Assembly (NCBI GenBank): GCA_030625465.1
Contig: DAOUQS010000131.1
Coordinates: 1 to 5,984 of the forward strand
DNA: 5,984 nt
Source of the DNA: Amylibacter sp.
GTDB lineage: Bacteria > Pseudomonadota > Alphaproteobacteria > Rhodobacterales > Rhodobacteraceae
Reading direction: 5' to 3'
Numbering within the stretch: the stretch's first letter is position 1; each line of letters begins with the position of its first letter. The position numbers and the translations under genes were made by a program. The notes under the pieces are model-generated. The model saw only the letters and a list, made by a program, of their open reading frames with translations. It was not told where the DNA came from and made no database searches. Shown piece after piece: positions 5,958 to 5,984 of the stretch.

Positions 5958-5984
5958 CTATTTGAAAGCTTGGATTTGACCATT
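5958..5984 (-). CDS. Possible last codons of BamB (PQQ-like beta-propeller lipoprotein)
   Basis: One minus-strand frame enters from the window edge and reads NGQIQAFK before a TAG at 5958-5960. G-x-I-x-A-F is the usual form of a PQQ-type propeller strand, and bamB lies directly upstream of der in many proteobacteria, including E. coli. The outer-membrane protein assembly lipoprotein BamB often ends this way. Eight residues cannot prove it; the other two frames also reach stops within 14 codons. If right, it ends 48 bases before der. Confidence 0.35.
   Translation of the reverse strand, partial: NGQIQAFK

Overview
The window looks like a chromosomal stretch of an alphaproteobacterium, most likely of the Rhodobacterales. 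The reasons are the Der GTPase with the NKAEG form of its first G4 motif, a pair of alphaproteobacterial-style TadE-like minor pilins, and small membrane proteins of a type I associate with Rhodobacteraceae. Base composition is close to balanced in the genes and clearly AT-rich in the two long intergenic regions. No tRNA, rRNA, CRISPR array, insertion sequence or phage gene was seen. The taxonomic call is inference from protein character, not from a marker search.

Layout. Positions 2-349 (+) hold the C-terminal end of an AEC-family permease, whose stop codon lies inside a perfect 11-bp hairpin. Positions 488-997 (+) encode an exported Sel1-like repeat protein. It abuts, with no base between the stop codons, a minus-strand pair of TadE-like pilus-assembly genes (1543-2076, then 998-1543, joined by a TAATG overlap). 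Upstream of that pair lies a 332-base AT-rich gap (2077-2408) with three phased ATAGCAT repeats and two palindromes. Positions 2409-2897 (-) encode a small two-helix membrane protein of unknown function. A second gap (2898-3188) separates it from a divergent class I SAM-dependent methyltransferase (3189-4016, +). On the far side, a small C-terminally anchored protein (4032-4403, -) follows der (4422-5909, -). The last bases may be the 3' end of bamB.

How the genes relate. The only well-understood function is Der, a ribosome-assembly GTPase, probably in a bamB-der-small membrane protein operon. The two TadE-like proteins probably act together as minor pseudopilins of a Flp/Tad pilus whose main cluster is elsewhere. 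The Sel1, methyltransferase and membrane-protein genes look like independent units. No convincing new multi-gene system is visible. The most unusual signals are the phased repeat array upstream of the tadE pair and the uncharacterised small membrane protein coupled to der.
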